Origin: Streptomyces tanashiensis
GTDB taxonomy: Bacteria > Actinomycetota > Actinomycetes > Streptomycetales > Streptomycetaceae
Assembly (NCBI RefSeq): GCF_014648895.1
Contig: NZ_BMRZ01000014.1
Location: forward strand, 124,001-188,000
Direction of reading: 5' to 3'
DNA: 64,000 nucleotides
In this document: positions 49,535 to 58,648 of the stretch, piece by piece
How positions within the stretch are numbered: the first letter of the stretch is position 1
How the letters are laid out: each line of letters begins with the position of its first letter
Notes under the pieces: generated by a model
What the model was told of the DNA's origin: nothing
The model's database searches: none
What the model saw: the letters and a program-made list of their open reading frames with translations, nothing else
Position numbers and translations under genes: made by a program

Positions 49535-51049
49535 TCAGCTCTGGGGTACGGGGGCGGGGACGGGGGCTCCATCGTCGGTGCGCTCGGCGGCGTCCTCCAG
49601 GACGATCCGGCCGATGATCTCGTAGCGTTCGGGCCGCCTGGCCTTGAGGTAGAAGCCGAGGCCGAGGCCGCCGAAGAAGACGGCTCCGACGATCCAGGGG
49701 ATCGCCTCGAAGAACAGGGAGTCGGCGGCGAGACCGGCCGCGGTCTCCATGTTCATGATCAGCAGCACGACGACGGCGATCATGCCGACACCGCCGAGGA
49801 GCGGGGCCGTGAGGGTCCTGAACCAGTGCCGGTCCTCGGGGTGGTTCCTGCGGAAGTAGCCGATGACGGCGAAGGAGCAGAGGGTCTGGACGATCAGGAT
49901 CGCCATCGTGCCGAGGATCGCGAGCAGCGTGTAGAGGTGGATGTACGGGTCCTGGCCGGTGAGCCAGAAGGCGGCGACGAGGGCGACGGCGATCGCGCTC
50001 TGCACGTACGAGGCGATGTACGGCGAGCCGTGCCGGGCGTGGGTCCGGCCGAGCGCCGGGTGGAGGAAGCCCTCCCGGCCGATGGCGTACAGATAGCGGG
50101 AGGCGCACTGGTGGAAGGCCATGCCGCAGGCGAAGGAGCCGGTGAGCAGCAGCCACTGGAAGGCGTCGACGGCCCAGGCGCCGATGAAGGTCTCGGTGGG
50201 CGCGAAGAACAGGTCGAGCGGGGAGGAGGAGGCGGAGAGCTTCACCGATCCGGCGAGCCCGTTCCCTGCGATCGTCATCCACGAGACGTAGATGTAGAAG
50301 AGACCGACGCCGATGACGGAGATCAGGGTGGCGCGCGGGATCACCCGCTTGGGGTCGCGGGACTCCTCGCCGTACATCGCGGTCGACTCGAAGCCGACCC
50401 ACGACCAGAAGGCGAAGAAGAGGCCGAGCCCGGCGGAGGTGCCGGTGAAGGCGTTCCTGGGGTCGACCGGCTCGACGGGGATGCCGTCGGGGCCGCCGCC
50501 GGCGATCAGGACGGCGGTGGCGACCGCGAAGAGGACGGCGATCTCGGCGATCAGCATCACCCCGAGGGCCTTGGCGGTCAGGTTGATGTCGAAGTACGAC
50601 AGGACGGCGGTGACGGCCAGCATGACCGCCGCGTACAGGATCCACGGCAGGTCCACGCCGAGCTGGTCGGCGACGGTCGTCTTCGCGAAGTAGGCGAAGA
50701 CGCCGACGATCGACGCCTCGAAGACGATGTAGGCGAGGACGGCGAGCATGCCGGAGGCCATGCCGGCGATCCGGCCCAGGCCGTGCGAGATGTAGCCGTA
50801 GAAGGCACCGGCGGCCGTGATCCGCTTGGCCATGGCGACGTAGCCGACCGAGAAGACGGTCAGGACGAGCGTCGCGAAGAGATATCCGGCGGGGGCGCCG
50901 GTACCGTTGCCGAAGCCGACGGCGATGGGGAGGTTTCCGGTCATGGCCGTGATCGGGGCCGCGGTGGCGACGGCCATGAAGACGACGCCGACGAGTCCGA
51001 CCGAGTTCGCCTTCAGCCGGTGGACCTCTGGGGTGGGGTTCTCTGCCAT
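49535..51049 (-). CDS. APC-superfamily amino acid/amine permease
   Basis: A 504-residue transporter with about 12 membrane helices, from the ATG at 51049 (MAENPTPEVHRLKANSVGLVG). Family cues are GLVGVVFMAVATAAPITAM (helix 1) and AFYGYISHGLGRIAGMASGML (helix 3). It resembles the amino-acid/polyamine antiporter group; the specificity is unknown. It is upstream of the monoamine oxidase, and divergent from the PucR regulator by 161 bp, which implies local control and a catabolic role. Confidence 0.92.
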   Translation of the reverse strand: MAENPTPEVHRLKANSVGLVGVVFMAVATAAPITAMTGNLPIAVGFGNGTGAPAGYLFATLVLTVFSVGYVAMAKRITAAGAFYGYISHGLGRIAGMASGMLAVLAYIVFEASIVGVFAYFAKTTVADQLGVDLPWILYAAVMLAVTAVLSYFDINLTAKALGVMLIAEIAVLFAVATAVLIAGGGPDGIPVEPVDPRNAFTGTSAGLGLFFAFWSWVGFESTAMYGEESRDPKRVIPRATLISVIGVGLFYIYVSWMTIAGNGLAGSVKLSASSSPLDLFFAPTETFIGAWAVDAFQWLLLTGSFACGMAFHQCASRYLYAIGREGFLHPALGRTHARHGSPYIASYVQSAIAVALVAAFWLTGQDPYIHLYTLLAILGTMAILIVQTLCSFAVIGYFRRNHPEDRHWFRTLTAPLLGGVGMIAVVVLLIMNMETAAGLAADSLFFEAIPWIVGAVFFGGLGLGFYLKARRPERYEIIGRIVLEDAAERTDDGAPVPAPVPQS

Positions 51050-51210
51050 GGCCCGAGAGGATCCTCGCGAGTGACGTAGGCCACAATCGACATGCGGTCG
51101 CACAATTCCCGCCATGGGACGACGAGTTGTCGCCCCGGTGTACGAACTGTCCGGTGCCGTGACCGTGGGGTGATGTCGCCGAAACACGGACGCGGGTAGC
51201 GTCCGGCCCC
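51050..51210. promoter_or_regulatory. Divergent promoter region between APC permease and PucR regulator
   Basis: Two direct CACAAT copies (51082-51087, 51101-51106, 19 bases apart) and an inverted relative ACAACT (complement at about 51125-51130) suggest a repeated regulator site. It is the only clear motif here, and assignment to PucR is inference from position. Confidence 0.4.
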
Positions 51211-52833
51211 ATGGACAATCAGGGCGGGATCACCGTGCAGCGGGCGCTGGAACTCCCCGGACTGCGCGGCGGGCTCCCGGAGGTCGTGGCCGGCGCCGAC
51301 CGGCTGCACCGCACGGTGCGCTGGGTGCACGCGGGCGAGGTGCCGAACATCGCGTCGCTGCTCAAGGGCGGCGAGCTGCTGCTCACGACGGGCCTCGGCC
51401 TGGGCACCCGCCCGGCCGAACAGCGGGCGTTCGTCCGCAGGCTCGCCGACCGGGGCATCGCCGCGCTCGTCGTCGAACTGGGCCCGCGCTTCGCCCGCCT
51501 CCCGGCGACGATAGTGGAGACCGCGCGGGCGGCCGGGCTGCCGCTCGTCCAGCTCCACCGCGAGGTCCCCTTCGTCGCCGTCACGGAGGAGATCCACACC
51601 GAGATCGTCAACGGCCACTACGCCCTCCAGCGGCAGGCCGAGGAGGTCCACCGCCAGTGCACGGAGGCACTGCTCGGCGGCGGCGGGGTCCCGCAGGTGC
51701 TCCGCATCCTCTCCGACTTCGCCGCCAACCCGGTCTTCCTGGAGACCGCCGACGGACAGCTGCTGTACGCGGCGGGCACCGAGTCCGCGCCCGCCGACCC
51801 GCTCCAGGTGTGGGACGGACTGCGTGGCCAGCGGGCGGCCCGCGAGTCCGGCCCGCCCACCGGCACGGTCCTCGTCGACGTGCCCGGCGGCGGCCCCGGT
51901 ACGGGCTCGGTCCGGGCCCGCCTCGTCCTCCTCGCGGTCTCCGGTGCCCTCTCCCCCGTCCACCGGATGGCGGCCGAGCGGGCGGCGGGGCTCCTCGCGG
52001 TCGTCCTCATGCAGGCACGCCAGGAGGAGGAGCTCGCCGCACGCGGCCGGGGCGACTTCCTGACCGATCTCGCGGAGGGCCGGATCTCGGCGGAGGACGC
52101 CCCGGCGCAGGCGAGGGTCCTGGGCTTCAAGCCCGGGGACGGCCCGCTCCTCCCGGTGGTCATGCGCCTGGCCTCGGAGCTGTCCCCCTCGGGCAACTGG
52201 GCGCTCCTGGCCCGGGCGGTCCTGGAGGAACTGTCCTCGGTGGGCGTCCCGGCCCTGCTGGGCGTCCGCCCGGTGGAAGGCCGTGTCCCTCTGCTCCTGG
52301 GCCTGCGCTCGGAATCGGAACGCACGGCGGTCGCGGACCGGGTGGCGGCGGCGCTGCGCGCGGGCGTGGAGCGGGCCGGTCTGGAACGGGCCGGGGCGCA
52401 CCCGCCGGTCGTCGTGGTCGGCGTCGCGGGCGGCTGGGCGGCGGCCTCGGCGGGCCTGCGGCACGCGGCGGAGACGGCGACGGCGGCGCAGGGCCTCTCG
52501 GACCTCCCCTGGTACGACGCCCGGCGCCTGGACATCGACCTGCTCCTGTGGCGCCTCCGCGACCACCCGGACCTGGCGGCCTTCGTGGACCGCGCGATCG
52601 GCCCCCTGCGGGACCACGACCGCACGTCCCGCCCGCCGCTCCTGCCCACCCTGGAGACGTACCTGGCCCACGCGGGCCGCAAGGCGGAGACGGCCCGCGA
52701 GCTCCATCTCAACCGCCAGACCCTCTACAACCGCCTGGCCCGCATCTCCGAACTCCTGGGCACGGACCTGGACGACCCCCAGACGGTCCTGGCCCTCTCC
52801 CTGGCCCTCAGAGCCCGCCGCCACACACCGTAG
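51211..52833 (+). CDS. PucR-family transcriptional regulator
   Basis: A 540-residue regulator. The N-terminal PucR/XylR-N-like domain (residues 1-130) begins ITVQRALELPGLRGGLPEVVAG. A GGDEF-like CdaR-type middle domain spans about 290-440. The C-terminal HTH_30 (LLPTLETYLAHAGRKAETARELHLNRQTLYNRLARISELL, about 475-514) binds DNA. PucR proteins usually activate purine, amine or amino-acid catabolism on effector binding. It is divergent from the APC permease and probably controls that operon and/or itself. Its 3' end is near palindromic element B. Confidence 0.93.
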   Translation: MDNQGGITVQRALELPGLRGGLPEVVAGADRLHRTVRWVHAGEVPNIASLLKGGELLLTTGLGLGTRPAEQRAFVRRLADRGIAALVVELGPRFARLPATIVETARAAGLPLVQLHREVPFVAVTEEIHTEIVNGHYALQRQAEEVHRQCTEALLGGGGVPQVLRILSDFAANPVFLETADGQLLYAAGTESAPADPLQVWDGLRGQRAARESGPPTGTVLVDVPGGGPGTGSVRARLVLLAVSGALSPVHRMAAERAAGLLAVVLMQARQEEELAARGRGDFLTDLAEGRISAEDAPAQARVLGFKPGDGPLLPVVMRLASELSPSGNWALLARAVLEELSSVGVPALLGVRPVEGRVPLLLGLRSESERTAVADRVAAALRAGVERAGLERAGAHPPVVVVGVAGGWAAASAGLRHAAETATAAQGLSDLPWYDARRLDIDLLLWRLRDHPDLAAFVDRAIGPLRDHDRTSRPPLLPTLETYLAHAGRKAETARELHLNRQTLYNRLARISELLGTDLDDPQTVLALSLALRARRHTP

Positions 52834-52838
52834 CCCCA

Positions 52839-53067
52839 CCGTTGCGGGCGGCACCCACCGCCGTGTGGGCAATCGTCCCGCAGGGCGGGACGGGTGGGCA
52901 CACGGGACGGCGCCCTTCGCGGCGCCTCCGCGTTCCGCGCCTGGACCCGCACCCCACGTGACGGTGCACGGGGTGCGGGTCCAGGCGCGGAAGCCTCTGG
53001 CGCCGGCAAGGGCGCCGTTCCGTTGTGCCCACCCGTTCCGCCCCAGCGGAACAGCTGCCCACAACGG
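52839..53067. repeat. Long imperfect palindromic element, copy B
   Basis: A 229-bp element between the convergent PucR and GT4 genes. Ends: CCGTTGCGGGC (52839-52849) and GCCCACAACGG (53057-53067). The core has a perfect 23-bp stem (52933-52955 and 52970-52992) with a 14-base loop. The arm 52994-53043 is almost identical (one gap) to the reverse complement of 13801-13849 in copy A. It may double as a bidirectional terminator here. Confidence 0.87.
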
Positions 53068-53077
53068 CGCCGCAGGG

Positions 53078-54157
53078 TCACCGTCCCGACAGCTCGTCGT
53101 ACACCGACAGCACATGCGCCACCGTCTCGTCCTCCGTAGGCCAGGACGTCGCCTGCACCCGCCCCGCCGCCGCCAGGTCCATCCGACGGTCCACGTCGTC
53201 CAGGAGTCCCCGCACCGCCCCCGCCAGGGCCCGCGCGTCCCCGTACGGCACCAGCTCCGCCGCGTCGCCGACGAGTTCCGGCACGCCGCCGACCGCCGTC
53301 GCGACGAGCGGCACCCCGAGCCGGAGCGCCTCCTGCGCGAGCAGGGAGCGGGCCTCCCAGCGCGACGGCAGGACGGCGACGTCGGCGGCGGCGAGCAGCT
53401 CGGCGACGTCGTCCCGGCGTCCGATGAGCCGCACGGAGAGCCGTTCCTCGACGATCCGCCGTTGCAGGAAGGCCCGTTCGCGGCCCTCCCCGGCGATCAC
53501 GAGCAGTGGCTGCGGGTCGAGGTCGCGCCATTCCCGGGCCGCGTCGAGCAGCGTCCGGTACCCCCGGCCGCGTTCGAGCGCGCCGACGGCCATGAGCAGG
53601 GGCCGGTCGACGGCGCCGAGTTCGGCGCGGGCCTTGCCGTCGTGGAGGCAGACGGGCCCGCGGGCGGCGGGCACGGTGACGGGGGCGAGGCGGGCGTCGC
53701 GGGCCCCGCGCCGCCGGGCCCGGTCGACGAGTTCGGAGGAGGTGCCGAGGACGACGGTCGCGGCCCGCGCGGCCTTCCGCTCCAGGAGCCGCAGGACCCC
53801 GCCCCGCGCCCCGTCCACGTGGTTCCGGCTGTGCCAGGTGGTCACCAGCGGGGCCCGGCCGCCGCCGGCCAGCGCGAGCGCGGCCCGTACGGAGGCCTGG
53901 AGCCCGTGCGCGTGGACCACGTCCGCGCCGATGCAGGCGTTGCGGAGCGCGGTCACGGTCGCGGGGTCGCCGAGGCGCGGCAGGGGCACGAAGTGCGCGC
54001 CGGCGCCCAGGTAGTCGTATGCGCGGTCGAGTTCGGCCGGGGCGCACACGGTCACCCGCACGCCCCTCGCCACCAGCCCCGAGGCAAGTGATCGGACGTG
54101 CGCGCTGCTGCCCGCACCGCCGCCGCCCAGCACTTGGACCGTACGGAGCTGTGTCAC
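53078..54157 (-). CDS. GT4-family glycosyltransferase (cell-envelope)
   Basis: 359 residues from the GTG at 54157; the opening extends to 54253 without a better start. GT-B glycosyltransferase: VQVLGGGGAGSSAHVRSLASGL at the acceptor side and the E-x7-E motif in SRWEARSLLAQEALRLGVPLVAT at the donor site. It lies just after the MraY/WecA-like gene in the same direction (168 bp gap), so it could extend a lipid-linked sugar made by that neighbour. The acceptor and donor are unknown. Its 3' end abuts palindromic element B. Confidence 0.88.
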   Translation of the reverse strand: MTQLRTVQVLGGGGAGSSAHVRSLASGLVARGVRVTVCAPAELDRAYDYLGAGAHFVPLPRLGDPATVTALRNACIGADVVHAHGLQASVRAALALAGGGRAPLVTTWHSRNHVDGARGGVLRLLERKAARAATVVLGTSSELVDRARRRGARDARLAPVTVPAARGPVCLHDGKARAELGAVDRPLLMAVGALERGRGYRTLLDAAREWRDLDPQPLLVIAGEGRERAFLQRRIVEERLSVRLIGRRDDVAELLAAADVAVLPSRWEARSLLAQEALRLGVPLVATAVGGVPELVGDAAELVPYGDARALAGAVRGLLDDVDRRMDLAAAGRVQATSWPTEDETVAHVLSVYDELSGR

Positions 54158-54252
54158 GCGCCCAAGGATGCCAGTCCGTGCCACCGACCGTACGCACGTT
54201 CCGGCACCGAAACGGCGTCGTTCCCCTGTGCGGTAGGCGTACGACGCGGGCA

Positions 54253-54283
54253 CTCACCCCACGGGTTCACCCACACGGGTGAG
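54253..54283 (-). terminator. Possible weak terminator after the MraY-like gene
   Basis: CTCACCC (54253-54259) and GGGTGAG (54277-54283) form a 7-bp stem with a 17-base loop downstream of the MraY-like gene, before the GT4 start. It is weak and could be partial readthrough. Confidence 0.4.
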
Positions 54284-54325
54284 CGCGCGAGCACGCCGCC
54301 CGCGCCCCGCACCCCACCCACGCCC

Positions 54326-55066
54326 TCAGGCGGAGGCGGCCCGCTCCCCCCACACGGCGGCGGCGACGAGGCCGGCCGCGTGCGCGGCGAGCCCCAGCCG
54401 CCCGTTGGAGACGGCGACGGCGCTGCCGACGGCGGCGCCGAGCGCGTGCGCGCCGGTGTCGCCGAGCATGGTCTCCTCGCCGAGGTCGTCGCCGAGGAGC
54501 GCCGCCGCGGCCCCCATCGGCGCCGCGGCGAGCGGTCCCCGCAGCAGCCCCGGCGCGCCGAGCCCGAGCACGAGGAGGCCCGCGCGCCCCGGCCGTACGT
54601 CCACGAGGTTCACCAGGTGCGCGGTGCCGGCGATGACGACTCCGGCGAGGACCTTGTCGACGGGCTTCTCCTTGAGGAGCGCCCCGGCGACGAGGGAGGC
54701 CGCACCGATGCCGAACAGCTTCACGGCCCCACTGGTCACCTCACCCTCGCGGAGCGCCCCCAGATGCGCCCGGAACCCGCGCCGGTGGTCGCCGCGCAGG
54801 TCGTCGTACCTCCCGCACACGGCCGCCGCCGCGACGGGCAGGGCGGCGGCGGGAACCGCGGGCAGGACCGCGACCGCCGAGCCGAACGCGACGGCCGGTC
54901 CGGCCAGCAGCGTGACCGGCCGGCCCGCGTGGTTGGTCCGCTCCCAGCTCCGCGGGTTCCCCGGAGGCCGCCGCCTCAGCTGCCCGTACGCGAGCCGGGC
55001 CGCGCCGAAGGCCGCGGCGAACGTACCGATCCGCCCGAGACCGGCCCTCCCCGCGACCGGGGTCAC
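54326..55066 (-). CDS. MraY/WecA-like phospho-sugar transferase homologue
   Basis: A 246-residue multi-pass membrane protein. GTG 55066 overlaps the recN stop (GTGA). The motif pattern matches the polyprenyl-phosphate sugar-1-phosphate transferase family: YDDLRG (DD pair), RRGFRAHLGALREGEVTSG, HLVNLVDVRPGRAGLL (the N-x-x-D loop) and GDTGAHALGA. It is much shorter than MraY (about 360 residues), consistent with a family of shortened Firmicute/actinobacterial homologues. It probably makes a lipid-linked phospho-sugar for a cell-wall glycopolymer with the GT4 next to it. Confidence 0.75.
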   Translation of the reverse strand: MTPVAGRAGLGRIGTFAAAFGAARLAYGQLRRRPPGNPRSWERTNHAGRPVTLLAGPAVAFGSAVAVLPAVPAAALPVAAAAVCGRYDDLRGDHRRGFRAHLGALREGEVTSGAVKLFGIGAASLVAGALLKEKPVDKVLAGVVIAGTAHLVNLVDVRPGRAGLLVLGLGAPGLLRGPLAAAPMGAAAALLGDDLGEETMLGDTGAHALGAAVGSAVAVSNGRLGLAAHAAGLVAAAVWGERAASA

Positions 55067-56793
55067 GCGTCGGCCCGGGCCGTGGCGAGCAGCTCCTCCG
55101 CGTGGGCCCTGGCCGTCTCGGAGTCCTCCTGGCCCGCGAGCATCCGGGACAGCTCCCGGACACGCTCCTCGCCCTCCAGGACGGTGACGCCGGACCGGGT
55201 CACGGATCCGTCGTTGGTCTTCTCGACGAGCAGCTGCCGGTCGGCGAAGGCCGCGACCTGCGGGAGGTGGGTGACGACCACGACCTGGGCGGACCTGGCG
55301 AGCTTGGCGAGCCGGCGGCCGATCTCGACGGCCGCCTTGCCGCCGACGCCCGCGTCGACCTCGTCGAAGAGGTACGTCGGCACCGGGTCGACCCCGGCGA
55401 AGACGACCTCCACGGCGAGCATCACCCGGGACAGCTCACCACCGGACGCGCCCTTGGCGATGGGCCGGGGCGGGGCGCCGGGGTGCGGGGCGAGCAGCAG
55501 CTCGACCTCGTCGGCCCCGGACGGCCCGTAGGCGACACGACGGCCGCCGACCTCGACGCCCTCGGGGTCCTCGGTCTGGGCGATGGCGAAGGACACGCGC
55601 GCGTGCGGCATGGCCAGCGAGGCGAGTTCGGCGGTGACGGCGTCGGCGAACCGGGCGGCGGTCTCCGTGCGCGCGTCGGTGAGCCGCTGCGCGAGCACCG
55701 AGAGCTCGTCGCGCAGCCGGTCCCGCTCGGCGGTGAGCTCCTCGATCCGGTCGTCGTCCCCGTCGAGCTCGCCGAGCCGTCCCGCGCTCTCCTCGGCCCA
55801 GGCGAGGACGGCGGCGATGTCCGCCCCGTACTTCCGGGTGAGCTGGGTGAGCAGCGCCCGGCGCTCCTCGACTGCGGCGAGCCGCAGCGGGTCGGCGTCC
55901 AGGTCGTCGGCGTACCCGGCCAGCTCCTGCGCCACGTCCGACAGCAGGATGGAGATCTCGCCCATCCGGTCCGCGAGCCCGGCGAGCGCCGGGTCGTGCG
56001 ACCGTACGGCCTCCAGGGCCCGGCCCGCGCCCGCGACGAGCGTGGTGGCGTCGACGGCCTCGGGGTCCTCCGGGTTCCCGGCGAGCGCGCCGTGCGCGAG
56101 CGCGGCGGCGGAGGCGAGGGCCTCGGCGTGACCGAGCCGCTCGGCCTCGGCGGCGAGTTCGGCGTCCTCCCCGGGGAGCGGGGCGACGGCCTCGATCTCA
56201 CCGAGCCCGAAGCGCAGCAGATCGGCCTCCTGGGCGCGTTCCCTGGCCCGGGTGGTGATCTCGTCCAGCTCGCCGGTGACGGCGCGCAGCCGGCGGTACG
56301 CCTCGCCGTAGGCGGCGAGCGGCGCGGAGACGGCCTCGCCCGCGTACCGGTCGAGCGCGCCGCGCTGCCGGGCGGGCTTGAGCAGGCCCTGCTGGTCGGT
56401 CTGGCCGTGGACGGCGACGAGCTCGTCGGCGAGTTCGGCGAGCAGCCCGACGGGCACGGAGCGCCCGCCGAGGTGGGCGCGCGAGCGTCCCTCGGCCGAG
56501 ACGGTACGGCTGACGAGGAGCACGCCCTCGTCGAGCTCGGCACCGGCCTCCTCGGCGCGTACGGCGGCGGGCGCGCCCGCGGGCACGCTGATCCGCCCCT
56601 CGACGACGGCCGAGGCCGCGCCGATCCGCACCAGGGCCGGGTCGGCACGTCCGCCGAGCAGCAGCCCCAGGCTGGTCACGACCATGGTCTTGCCCGCACC
56701 GGTCTCACCGGTCACCGCGGTGAAGCCGGGCGACAGCTCGACCACCGCGTCGTCGATGACCCCGAGCGACCGTATCCGCATCTCCTCCAGCAC
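55063..56793 (-). CDS. recN: DNA repair protein RecN
   Basis: A 576-residue SMC-like repair ATPase. GTG 56793 (VLEEMRIRSLGVIDDA) was chosen; ATGs at 56781 and 56805 are alternatives with poor ribosome sites. Walker A is GETGAGKTM (about 33-41). The coiled-coil middle (for example ELTAERDRLRDELSVLAQRL) is followed by the SMC-like signature ASGGELSRVMLA and Walker B TYLFDEVDAGVGGKAAVEIG. RecN gathers double-strand breaks for recombination. It overlaps the MraY-like gene by four bases. Confidence 0.96.
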   Translation of the reverse strand: MLEEMRIRSLGVIDDAVVELSPGFTAVTGETGAGKTMVVTSLGLLLGGRADPALVRIGAASAVVEGRISVPAGAPAAVRAEEAGAELDEGVLLVSRTVSAEGRSRAHLGGRSVPVGLLAELADELVAVHGQTDQQGLLKPARQRGALDRYAGEAVSAPLAAYGEAYRRLRAVTGELDEITTRARERAQEADLLRFGLGEIEAVAPLPGEDAELAAEAERLGHAEALASAAALAHGALAGNPEDPEAVDATTLVAGAGRALEAVRSHDPALAGLADRMGEISILLSDVAQELAGYADDLDADPLRLAAVEERRALLTQLTRKYGADIAAVLAWAEESAGRLGELDGDDDRIEELTAERDRLRDELSVLAQRLTDARTETAARFADAVTAELASLAMPHARVSFAIAQTEDPEGVEVGGRRVAYGPSGADEVELLLAPHPGAPPRPIAKGASGGELSRVMLAVEVVFAGVDPVPTYLFDEVDAGVGGKAAVEIGRRLAKLARSAQVVVVTHLPQVAAFADRQLLVEKTNDGSVTRSGVTVLEGEERVRELSRMLAGQEDSETARAHAEELLATARADA

Positions 56794-56905
56794 GCCCCAG
56801 ACCATACGAGGTTTCCCGGGTCCGATGCGACATCGCCCCCGGGCGTAACTCTCCGGCGCGGCGATCGTTCGGGCCGGAGGGACGGTACGGCGCCGACGCG
56901 GGACG

Positions 56906-57829
56906 TCAGCGCGGAGCGCCCCGCCAGCCCGACACGGGCAGGGCGAACTTGGCGACGAGCCGGTCCGTGAAGGAGGCGTGGTGCAGCCGGGCGAGCCGGA
57001 CCGGCACGGCGCCCCGCCGGACCTCGACGCGCGCCCCCGCCGGGAGTTCCACCGTCCGCCGCCCGTCGCACCACAGCACGCCGTGCGGGGTGTGCGGCTC
57101 GACCTCGACCGCGAGCACCGACTCGGGGGTGGTGATCAGCGGCTTGGCGAAGAGGGCGTGGGCCCCGATGGGGACCATGAGCAGCGCCTCGACCTCGGGC
57201 CAGACGACGGGACCGCCCGCCGAGAAGGCGTACGCGGTGGAGCCGGTGGGTGTCGCGCAGATCACCCCGTCGCAGCCGAAGCCGGTCACCGGGCGTCCGT
57301 CGATCGCGAGCACGACCTCCAGCATCCGTTCCGGCGACACCTTCTGCACGGCGGCCTCGTTGAGCGCCCAGTCGCGGTGGAGGACGTCGCCGTTCTCGTA
57401 CACGACGACGTCGAGGGTCATCCGCTCCTCGACCTCGTACGCCTTGGTGACGACCCGGTCGACGACCTTGTCGAGGTCGTCGCGCTCGGCCTCCGCGAGG
57501 AAGCCGACGCGCCCCAGGTTGACGCCGAGCATGGGCACGCCGGAGGCGCGGGAGAACTCGGCGCCGCGCAGCAGGGTGCCGTCGCCGCCGAGGACGACGA
57601 GGAGTTCACAGCCGTCGAGCGCGTCGGAGCAGGCCTCCGGCACCTTCTCGACGGACGGCGGCAGCGGCAGGTCCGCGGCCTCGGCCTCCAGGACACGGAC
57701 GCCGATGCCGCAGCGCAGCAGCCCCAGGACGACCAGTTCGGCGCTGCGCACGGCGGCCGGCCGGCCCGTGTGCGCGAGCAGGAAGACGGTGCGTGTTGTT
57801 CCCGATGGTGCTGCTGCAGTTGAGCTCAA
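56906..57829 (-). CDS. nadK: NAD kinase with TTG start
   Basis: 307 residues. The best start is a TTG at 57829, overlapping the tlyA stop (TTGA), with GGAGGG 6 bases upstream. No ATG or GTG nearby has such a site. The catalytic GGDGT motif appears in LLVVLGGDGTLLRGAEF (about 72-88), with the NAD-binding TPTGSTAYAFSAGGP and later NEAAVQK. The first 20 residues are weakly conserved. Product: NADP from NAD and ATP. It is coupled to tlyA and close to the NAD cluster only by genome distance. Confidence 0.93.
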   Translation of the reverse strand: MSSTAAAPSGTTRTVFLLAHTGRPAAVRSAELVVLGLLRCGIGVRVLEAEAADLPLPPSVEKVPEACSDALDGCELLVVLGGDGTLLRGAEFSRASGVPMLGVNLGRVGFLAEAERDDLDKVVDRVVTKAYEVEERMTLDVVVYENGDVLHRDWALNEAAVQKVSPERMLEVVLAIDGRPVTGFGCDGVICATPTGSTAYAFSAGGPVVWPEVEALLMVPIGAHALFAKPLITTPESVLAVEVEPHTPHGVLWCDGRRTVELPAGARVEVRRGAVPVRLARLHHASFTDRLVAKFALPVSGWRGAPR

Positions 57830-58641
57830 CGAGGTCCCTCCGCCACGGCGCGGTCGACGTCCGCCGGATCCAGCGCGGGCGCGCCTGCCCGCAGCCACAG
57901 AAAGTACTCGACGTTCCCCGAGGGGCCGGGCAGCGGGCTGGCGGTGACGCCGAGGACACCGAGGCCGAGCTCGCCGGCCTGCCGGGCCACGTTCTTCACG
58001 GCGTCCGCGCGGAGTTCGGTGGACCGTACGACGCCGCCCGTGCCGAGCCGCTCCTTGCCCACCTCGAACTGCGGCTTCACCATGAGGACGAGGTCGGCGC
58101 CGGGCGCCGTGCAGGCCGCGAGGGCGGGCAGGACGAGACCGAGCGGGATGAAGGACAGATCGCCGACGACGAGGTCGACCGGGACGCCGTCGATCGCGTC
58201 GACCGTCAACTCGCGTACGTTCGTGCGGTCCTTCACGGTGACGCGCTCGTCGCTCTGCAGCGACCAGGCGAGCTGTCCGTAGCCGACGTCGACGGCGACG
58301 ACATGGGCGGCGCCCGCGCGCAGCAGGACGTCCGTGAAGCCGCCGGTGGAGGCTCCGGCGTCCAGGGCGCGCCGGCCCTCGACCTTCAGGCCGAGCGGCA
58401 CGAAGGCGGCGAAGGCGCCGGCGAGCTTGTGGCCGCCGCGCGAGACGTAGTCGGGGTCGGAGTCGTCCTGGACGACGACGATGGCCGCGGCGGTCTCCAC
58501 CTGGGTGGCGGGCTTGGTGGCGACGGTCTTGCCGACGGTCACCCGGCCCGCGGCGATCAGCTGGCTGGCGTGCTCGCGCGAGCGCGCGAGCTTGCGCCGG
58601 ACCAGCTCGGCGTCGAGACGGCGGCGTGCCACTCCTGCCAC
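57826..58641 (-). CDS. tlyA: TlyA family rRNA 2'-O-methyltransferase
   Basis: A 271-residue TlyA/FtsJ-like RNA methyltransferase. The N-terminal S4 domain (RRRLDAELVRRKLARSREHASQLIAAGRVTVGKTVATKPATQV) binds RNA, and the FtsJ domain has RRALDAGASTGGFTDVLLRAGAAHVVAVDVGYG for SAM. The catalytic tetrad motif is visible in part (VMVKPQFEV). TlyA methylates 16S/23S rRNA and sets capreomycin sensitivity in mycobacteria. GTG 58641 was chosen; a GTG at 58632 is an alternative. The order tlyA-nadK-recN equals M. tuberculosis Rv1694-Rv1696. Confidence 0.95.
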   Translation of the reverse strand: MAGVARRRLDAELVRRKLARSREHASQLIAAGRVTVGKTVATKPATQVETAAAIVVVQDDSDPDYVSRGGHKLAGAFAAFVPLGLKVEGRRALDAGASTGGFTDVLLRAGAAHVVAVDVGYGQLAWSLQSDERVTVKDRTNVRELTVDAIDGVPVDLVVGDLSFIPLGLVLPALAACTAPGADLVLMVKPQFEVGKERLGTGGVVRSTELRADAVKNVARQAGELGLGVLGVTASPLPGPSGNVEYFLWLRAGAPALDPADVDRAVAEGPR

Positions 58642-58648
58642 GTTCGGT

